Below, one piece after another: positions 57,799 through 64,000 of a stretch of DNA of 64,000 bases. The first letter of the stretch is position 1; every line of letters begins with the position of its first letter. The notes beneath the pieces are model-generated. The model made no database searches. It saw only the letters and a program-made list of their open reading frames with translations, and had not been told where the DNA came from. The position numbers were made by a program, and so were the translations under genes. Source of the DNA: Hericium rajendrae (lineage: Eukaryota > Basidiomycota > Agaricomycetes > Russulales > Hericiaceae); contig CM065891.1 in assembly GCA_033439255.1 (NCBI GenBank), forward strand, positions 1,116,001 to 1,180,000, written 5' to 3'.

Positions 57799-60700
57799 TT
57801 ACGCATGCCCGGCACCTGCAGAGTCCTCATTGGCACTTTCCTGCAAGTCCCGGGGGGAGTGGGAACCCGCGGCACCAGCGGCACCGTTGGACTCCTGAGA
57901 CGGACAGGGCGTCAATGACTGACGGGAAGCCCACCCGAAGCCGAGGGTCAATGCCTTGTTCGGAGCCGGAGAGGCCGCTATAGTTGGGAGCTGACCGCCA
58001 TCTGGTGTGGACTGAGGGAGCCTCTCTGCATGAGTAGCAGTCAGTCTAGCGAGTTCAGCTCGCATTTCACCTCCTGCAGCCCGTTCTGCGGCTACCTCCT
58101 CCCTCATGCGACCCAAGTCGTTCTGCAGCATCTCGCGGTAAGACTCCAGCAGGTCCTGCTTGAGCTGGCTTTGGCCATCCTGCATTGTCTTCTGGAAGTG
58201 GTTTCCCACTTCCTCGAGAACCGCGGGGTCGATCGTCTTTGACTTCCCCTCTACGTCCGCCATCCGGTGCTCCATGCGCTCCATGTCGTTGAAGTGGGCC
58301 GTGTTGATGCAGTCCATGCGGGCATCGATGTCCTCGAATCTCGTGGCCATCGCGGTCTTGTGGTCGTCAATGTCATACGTCAGCTTCGCAAACTTTGGCT
58401 CCATCCCGCGGAGCTGCTCGATAACACCGCCTTGGGTGCGAACCTCCATGATGAGGTGCTCCATTCGGGAGACAAGGCCATCGTACTCCGTGCGAGATAC
58501 CACGGGTTGGGATCCCGCGGGAGCCGAGGACGTCGATGCCGCGGGATCTTGCGAAGCAGCTGATGCCACGCCAGCCGGCATGTGGTTGGGAGGCGGCGGC
58601 AGGTGCTTGAACCCAGGAGGAAGGGGTGGAAGAGGGCCTTGACCATGACGAATGAGGACATCCCAGAGCTCGGGTGTGGTGTAGTTGACCACCCCCACTT
58701 GTGACACCACAGGGTCGGAGGGAGCACTTCTTCTTGCCGGCGGTGCACAGGAGGCAGGCAGACCCCACTCCTGGGTAGGAGCACAGTTCCTTTTTGCCGT
58801 GCGCAATACAGTTCCCACAAGGACTCAGCTGGCAACACTGGTCAGTGTCGTGGAATGGAAACAGCGAAGGGATGTACCTTCACTGCTTTGGCAGCCAGTC
58901 GGAACCGGAGTTCAGCCTCGTTCAGCTGGCTGTCGCTGTACCGCTTTGTCTTGTCCTTGACCTCATTCTGCTACTCCTAATATCAGCCTCGCAAGACTTT
59001 TAGAGTATGACTTTCCACTACCTTCTGAGCAGGATCTGCGGGAGGGGCCTGTGATATGCCGCGGGATAAGGGCTGTGAGTGTGCAAACAACGGTCAGCAA
59101 TGATCATTGCTCACCTTACTCCGAAGCACCTTCTGCACTGTCTCTTGTGGTGATGCACGCTGCTTCCCTTTGTCCTTCTGTTCATGACAGGATCAGTCCT
59201 GGTCAACAATGCAACAATGCCACTCACATTTACGATGGGGATCTCCGCCTCTGTTTCAACAGGCTTTGCTGCCTGCTTACCTTTCTGCTTCTGTAAATGG
59301 TGGACGGAGTCAATTTGTGTCATCCTGATATTTGAAATACTAAGTACCTTGGTGGGAGGAGCATCACCCTGATTGTCAGGCGATGCTACCCGCTTTGTGT
59401 TCTTGCCCTTCTAGATTCCGTGGCATTGGTGTCTACACCTCAAGGCATCGAGAGGTACTTACCTTGCTTGATGGTAATTCGGGCTCTGCTGCCTGGCTAG
59501 TAGGGCCCTTTACCCTTTGACGCTGCACAGCAGATGTTATGGTCAGCAGTGCAATCATCTATGAAGGTGGGGCATCACCTTGGCCAAAGGCTCATCGTCA
59601 TCATCATCGTCGTCATCCTCGGTGGCGGCGGCATCCTCGTCCTCCTCGTCCTGGTGCTCCTCTTCATTCCGGACCTTGTCTTCATGCTCGTTCTCCTCGC
59701 CCTCAGCCATATCTTCGTCTATTGTGGCAGGCGGCTTGCTTCTGCGTGTCTGGAACCCGCGGGATCAGTGCACGGCACAAAATAGTTGTGGCTGCAGCTT
59801 ACTTTCTTAGCTGGCACGGGCTCCTCATCCTCCTCCTCGTCCTCAGTGGGAACGAGGGCCGGCGTCTTGTACACCCTCTTCTTCGGCCGAGAGGTCCCCT
59901 GGCCACTAGGTCCAGCGTTCACCTCATCCTTCTTGGTCGACTGGGTGGGCTTGCTGCGGGCACGCTTCCGGCCCTGCTCCATCATCGTGTTGGTCTCCTC
60001 GTCCGAATTCGCATGCTTGCGGCTCTGCCGGGTGTCGAGTTCCACGAAATCCAGCTTCTTCCGCGTTTTGGGCTGACGGCGCGGTGGGGCAGGATCCAGT
60101 GCTGTGCGTGGTGCGGGGGTGGTGCGTGCAGGGCGTCCCCGGCGTGCGGTGGGTGCCGCGGTTTCCGCGGGTGCCGCGGGTGCTGCAGGTGCTGCAGGTG
60201 TCGCGGGTGCTGCGGGTGCCGCGGGTGCCGCGGGTGCTGCGGGTGCCACGGGTGCCGCGGGTGTCGTCCGGGCTGGAGGTATCCCGCGTGTCGTGCGCCC
60301 AGCGGGTGCCGAGGGTGACACGGTTTCCGCGGGTGCCGCGGGTGCCGCAGGTGCTGCAGGTGTCGCGGGTGCTGCGGGTGCCGCGGGTGCCGCGGGTGCT
60401 GCGGGTGCCACGGGTGCCGCGGGTGTCGTCCGGGCTGGAGGTATCCCGCGTGTCGTGCGCCCAGCGGGTGCCGAGGGTGACACGGTTTCCGTGGGTTCCG
60501 CGGGTTCCGCGGGTGCCGCAGGTGCTGCAGGTGTCGCGGGTGCTGCGGGTGCTGTGGGTGCCGAGGATGCCGCGGGTGCCGCGGGTGCATTTGTGCTCTC
60601 AGGAGGCCTCGCCGTTGCTGGAGGCGGGGTTGCTGTGGGGGCTTGGGCACCGGTGGGGACCACAGGCCTGTCTACCACAGGGCCAGGTGGATGGTGGGGC

Positions 60701-61231
60701 GCTGCTTGTGGGGCAGAAGGGATATCAGAAAATGTTGAAAACAAAAGAAATATGCTGGAATGAAAAATACCTAAGTGTGCCCACCAGATACCTGAGCCAT
60801 CCGGCTGCCCCGCGGGACCCGCCGCCTCTTCCATCGTGGCCCAAATACGAACCCAAGCCTTGCGCGGCTCAACACGCGGATCATCTTCGTAGACATCACA
60901 GATGCGGATGGGACGATTTTGTTCCTTGGCTTTTTGGCTTTCGGCCACATAGCTGAGAAACAAGGCCGAGAGGCCACAATGATCACCGGCAATCATGATC
61001 TTTTTCATGCCGGCATGTACCTCACGCTGTCGGTGTGCGCACGGTAAGAAGAAAGTAGTCGTAAAAAATCAGTTGAAGGTAGCATACAACGTGGTTCTCC
61101 AGAAGGGCAGTCCAAGCGGCCACATCTGGGTTGTCCTGTTGCTTGTAACAAGCGATGGCCTGTGCCACGTATGCAACCCGCATGACGTGCTGGATCTGCA
61201 AGGGGGTGAGAGTGCGTTCTGGAGTGGACAT
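57799..61231 (-). CDS. Cargo gene B: Ala-Pro-repeat and coiled-coil protein
   Basis: The start at 61,231 gives MSTPERTLTPLQIQHVMRVA and VAAWTALLENHV; an intron leads to MKKIMIAGDHCGLSALFLSY and EPRKAWVRIWATMEEAAG. A second intron leads to an Ala-Pro-rich region with 54-residue repeats (60,150-60,600), then a basic stretch (QPKTRKKLDFVELDTRQSRK) and an acidic one. Between about 59,790 and 59,100 lie phase-0 micro-exons encoding KGKNTKRVASPDNQGDAPPT, KQKGKQAAKPVETEAEIPI and KDKGKQRASPQETVQKVL. The last exons hold a Cys segment (CLLCTAGKKKC, frame uncertain) and a coiled coil (RTEYDGLVSRMEHLIMEVRT), ending at 57,799. No enzyme motif is recognised. It resembles cargo A in its micro-exon tail design and is convergent with it (321 bp apart). 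Confidence 0.5.
60150..60610 (-). repeat. GCGGGTGCC repeat with 162-bp duplication inside cargo gene B
   Basis: Short GCGGGTGCCGCGGGTGCT units encode (PAA)n. A larger 162-bp unit (54 codons, containing TRGIPPARTTPAAPV) is present twice, with matching points at 60,263 and 60,425. Many units create CCGCGG. Confidence 0.9.
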
Positions 61232-61419
61232 TGTAAAGAGAGCAAACTGAGCAGATAGCAATGGGGAGTGGATGTGGACAGAAGAGATCAGACGCGACGG
61301 AGTTCACCGCGTCGTGTTGACTTGCGCCGCGTCTCTGACAGCTGATCACGTGATCTCGATCGGGTAATCCGTGGCTCGCCACGTCAACACGCGAACTACC
61401 TAATCTGGTCAACTTGTTG

Positions 61420-62556
61420 ATGAATTCCAACTTTGATCTCTCTCTCTTCGACGGGCTGTACACCATCCCGAAGGAAGAATCCCTGTCTCCTTTCATGCCA
61501 GTAGACGACTTGCCACCTTCTCATGGTCCGGACACCAGCAATGCGAGCAGGGTGAATGCTCCAGACGATGACGATTGGGCGGCGATGTTGGAGGATGCCC
61601 CGGACACGTTGTGGGCTCCTGCGAAAAATGAAAACCAGGCCCAGGAGCCTGTCGATTTGATGGAAGAACTCGACATGCTGCTCGCCAATGGCCCACAGAA
61701 TGCCGCGGCAAACACAATGTCCATAGGTAGGCCAACCAAGGACTAGATCCCGCGGGATGCTCATTGCCTCCAAACTGGGACCCTTACGTCCAACAGATCA
61801 GGAGAGAGAAGTCATCATCATTCCGGACTCTGATGAAGACAGGCCAAAGAAAAAGGTATGTCTCCTGCATTCATCAATCATGCTGGCACCAAAATTCTTC
61901 AACAGCGGAAGGCTGCTCCAGCAGGCAGCGAAGCCGCGGTAGGTGGTTGTTTGGATATCATGACGACCCTCCTACTGATGGAGGTCCTTCAGGTCAAGGG
62001 TGGCAATACCACAGCAGTAGGGGCCGTTATTGAGACTACATAATCAGTCTTAACACTGACTCACAGGGCTCATCTTCATGCCGCGGCAATCCGTTGCCAT
62101 CTAACAGCAAGGGCAAGGCTGTAGACCAAGGCTCCAATGCACCGGTAAGAAAATATGGACTATGTGATGATTGGGTCTCATAGACATTTAGGGTTTCTGG
62201 ACCACGAATATTGGTCCCAAGGGGGATCCAGAGGCCCGACAGGCCGCGTTGTCCACGATGGTAAATTATGATTTATGTGATTGAAGGTTGACCATTCACT
62301 CTCCATTTAGACAGATCTGGAGAGGAGTCTCCCACCCCTGGACCAGCCATTTTTGAATACCGGTGAAGTTGGACACCCGGCAGCGGTCATCATGCAGTCC
62401 GCCATTAGTTTGATGGCTTCCCAGAGGGACAATGCGGCGCGAAGCAGCAAGAGGTTTCAGGACATGATTGACATCCACCAGAAGGTAGAGGAATCATTGG
62501 AGCACTTGAAGGATCAGTATTTTGCATGGCGCGAGGATCGTCGTTGGGATCATTAA
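61420..62556 (+). CDS. Cargo gene C: small acidic protein with SUMO-interaction-like motif
   Basis: Starts at the ATG at 61,420: MNSNFDLSLFDGLYTIPKEE, then LEDAPDTLWAPAKNENQAQE and VDLMEELDMLLANGP. A short exon near 61,800-61,855 encodes EVIIIPDSDEDRPKKK, a hydrophobic core followed by acids as in SUMO-interaction motifs. Micro-exons follow, such as one with GNPLPSNSKGKAVDQGS. The final exon has SAISLMASQRDNAARSSKRF and KVEESLEHLKDQYFAWREDR, a helical segment, stopping at 62,556. Introns of about 50-75 nt; the first and the one before GNPLPSNS carry CCGCGG at their edges. It is divergent from cargo B with 188 bp between starts. The SUMO motif call is by pattern only. Confidence 0.5.
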
Positions 62557-63114
62557 TCAATGTGCTGTAGGATCCTGATCTGTGACGGACAATATTCAAG
62601 CATCATAGGAAATGGTGGTAGTAGACACTGTCCGATCCAAACGCTGTGCATGATCGCAGTCCAGAGCCAATTGTGAAAATGATGAATGAGTCCTTAGCAG
62701 TGTACCAGACTGGGGCATGACCCTTGGCTTATGGGTCGACTCATAAGAGTAAAGGCAATCATGAAGGTCAGAAACAGCCCTTGTTCGAGATACCCCGGGA
62801 TTGGTAGATAAGAACACGGGCGAGGTTGCTGCATGCAGGGGGGGAATCGTGCATTTGCCGCTGCCCCTGCACATGCACGGAAACGGGCGACCTGAGGAAA
62901 GGGACGGAATTGTGATGCCGTGGCACATCACGAAAACATCCTAAAGCAAATGGTGGCTCGTTTGTCCCAAGACCTGCAAGCACTGTGGCCTTGTCCCCAC
63001 CGGTCACGGACGAGTCGGCAAGCATGGAGGGGGTTCGGGTGTTGCTGGTGGTCTGCAGCACCACAGAATCAACTTCGATAAATACCATCCTGGTGTGGTG
63101 TGTGCTACAACACG
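62557..63114. other. No gene recognised
   Basis: Frames here are open for up to about 130 codons on the minus strand but match no family. It is the spacer between cargo C and the right terminal arrays and may hold further unrecognised captured pieces. Confidence 0.35.
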
Positions 63115-63161
63115 GGTTCAGCAAGGTACTCGGTAACGGCCAGCTGCCCAATCTTCCTGGA
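63115..63161 (+). pseudogene. Captured fragment of ribosomal protein uL15 (yeast L28), copy 1
   Basis: Reads [15 protein letters not shown], matching the conserved GYSKVLGKGRLPxxP segment near the C-terminus of uL15. It is only about 15 residues, so the identification is tentative, but a second copy lies at 63,326. Confidence 0.45.
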
Positions 63162-63325
63162 ACCCACCCAGACATCACCCTTCCCCTACCCGCGGCAATT
63201 GGGTTGTCCCCCCAACCCTATGGCCCGCGGAACCTATGGCCCGCGGAATGGGGTGGCTCTGGAGGCAAAGAAGCCCACCATGCATGATATGACATTATCT
63301 AAATTTTCGATGTGCTGCAGCACAC

Positions 63326-63363
63326 ATTCAGCAAGGTGCTCGGTAACGGCCAGCTCCCCAACC
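63326..63363 (+). pseudogene. Captured fragment of ribosomal protein uL15, copy 2
   Basis: [12 protein letters not shown] with two base differences from copy 1, immediately before the right-hand array of 30-bp units. Confidence 0.45.
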
Positions 63364-63366
63364 TAC

Positions 63367-63815
63367 ACCCACCCCTTACCCACGGCAGGTGGGGTTGTCC
63401 TTGCCTTACCGGCGGACCAGGAGCAGCCTGCTGCACTCTGATTTATGTCTCCATCATGTCGCACTTGTCTCATTAGGTTCCATTGTATCTCACAGGATAT
63501 ATCAATCACCGGCGGCGGCTGAGCCTGCGTACCAGGCGGCTGACCCTGCATTTGAGCAGCCAGCTGCCTACCAGGAGCAGCCTGCTGCGTTCTAATTTAT
63601 GTTTCCATCATGTCGCACTTGTCTCATTAGATTCCATTGTATCTCACAGGATATATCAATCACCGGCGGCGGCTGATTACCCGCGGCAGGTGGGTTGTCC
63701 CTGCCTTACCCACGGCAGGTGGGTTGTCCCTGCCTTACCCGCGGCAGGTGGGTTGTCCCTGCCTTACCCGCGGCAGGTGGGGTTGTCCCTGCCTTACCCA
63801 CGGCAGGTGGGGTTG
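63367..63815 (+). repeat. 30-31-bp repeat array and spacer (right terminal array)
   Basis: Plus-strand units CTTACCCGCGGCAGGTGGG, the reverse complement of the left array, at 63,367-63,410 and 63,678-63,815. Between them the spacer ATTTATGTTTCCATCATGTC and the string ACCAGGAGCAGCCTGCTGC occur twice; both are also found, inverted, at the left array. Confidence 0.85.
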
Positions 63816-63825
63816 TCCGTGCTGT

Positions 63826-63951
63826 GTGCTCCGCTTCGTTATGGAGTCCGGTGCCAAGGGTTGCGAAGTCGTTGTTTCCGGCAAGCTTTGTGCTGCCCGT
63901 GCCAAGTCGATGAAGTTCACCGACGGCTTCATGATCCACTCCGGTCAGCCC
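63826..63951 (+). pseudogene. Captured exon of ribosomal protein S3, right copy
   Basis: Same segment as left copy 1, including the [12 protein letters not shown] variant and the same end after SGQP, but on the plus strand. It is the counterpart expected in a terminal inverted repeat. The window ends 49 bases later inside the matching spacer. Confidence 0.85.
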
Positions 63952-64000
63952 GTATGTTTCCATCATGTCGCACTTGTCTGATATATCCTGTGAGTCAATC

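Larger units (their letters stand above)
40772..64000. mobile_element. Large KDZ element with seven genes and inverted S3-exon arrays (approximate limits)
   Basis: Arrays at 40.86-41.93 kb and 63.37-64.0 kb share the same 30-bp repeat, the same S3 exon and the same spacer, in opposite orientation, as expected for long terminal inverted repeats. Between them lie genes in the order plus, plus, minus (KDZ), minus (TET/JBP), plus, minus, plus, tightly packed. CCGCGG is dense from 42.36 kb to 63.24 kb but absent from module C inside it. The outer limits are not fixed: the right array runs off the window and the left one sits within a satellite that may itself be subterminal. The core from 42,356 to about 63,380 is the safest extent. 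Confidence 0.55.

Noticed and set aside
63495-63595. Ala-Pro-Gln-rich frame (EPAYQAADPAFEQPAAYQEQ) as the tail of a ribosomal protein
   Set aside because: Composition is suggestive, and it lies beside the S3 array, but I cannot match it to a specific protein.
41323-63951. Functional ribosomal protein S3 gene
   Set aside because: Only about 42-50 codons of one exon in each copy, embedded in tandem repeats, with a shared unusual cysteine.
40772-64000. Helitron or Starship-type element
   Set aside because: No Rep/helicase protein and no tyrosine recombinase was recognised; the transposase present is KDZ.

Overview
The window reads as a basidiomycete (Agaricomycetes-type) genome region. Short GT-AG introns of about 45-80 nt, KDZ transposases with CxC2-type cysteine clusters, TET/JBP dioxygenases linked to them, and a Plavaka (CACTA-type) transposase all point that way. 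I see no gene that looks like intact, conserved single-copy host content. This is an accessory region built almost entirely of nested DNA transposons, satellites and captured fragments of host genes. No LTR element, virus-like element, rRNA or convincing tRNA gene was seen. All gene models are hand-read from splice sites and family resemblance, without database searches.

Layout. 1-3.7 kb: no clear gene. 3.7-7.0 kb: a decayed HD-domain hydrolase gene split by module A. 7.0-17.1 kb: a minus-strand Plavaka gene whose C-terminal part (7.0-8.1 kb) and N-terminal part (16.0-17.1 kb) are separated by a 7.9 kb nested module E. 17.4-22.4 kb: KDZ transposase 1 (minus), interrupted in an exon by a 1.31 kb hAT-type element with an 8-bp target duplication. 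22.8-24.6 kb: a chimeric pseudogene of SNF2/STH1 and RFC1 pieces. 24.6-25.7 kb: an inverted repeat. 25.9-28.5 kb: module B, then an unrecognised plus-strand gene (28.5-30.3 kb). 31.1-35.8 kb: KDZ transposase 2 and a TET/JBP gene cut by module D (35.8-38.6 kb). 38.6-42.4 kb: a 76/143-bp satellite containing an array of captured ribosomal protein S3 exons. 42.4-63.4 kb: one large KDZ element of about 21 kb with seven genes (two small genes, KDZ transposase 3, TET/JBP, three cargo genes), peppered with the palindrome CCGCGG and bracketed by inverted S3-containing arrays. Module C sits inside an exon of its transposase.

Two systems stand out. First, the modules A-E (about 2.75-2.8 kb when simple) share inverted ends of the form CATCTGAAAAA, TATAGC-like subterminal repeats, a central divergent promoter, and leader introns pointing outward. 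The terminal repeat is itself a 3' splice site followed by ATG (TTTTTCAG/ATG). In six independent copies a stem-loop begins 44-46 nt after the leader 5' splice site. Most copies interrupt coding sequence, and module C has a clean TA duplication, so these look like mobile promoter/gene-trap elements. Second, the large KDZ element couples a transposase and a predicted 5-methylcytosine oxidase with a roughly tenfold excess of a CpG palindrome inside itself, captured ribosomal exons at its ends, and cargo proteins with arrays of lysine-rich micro-exons.
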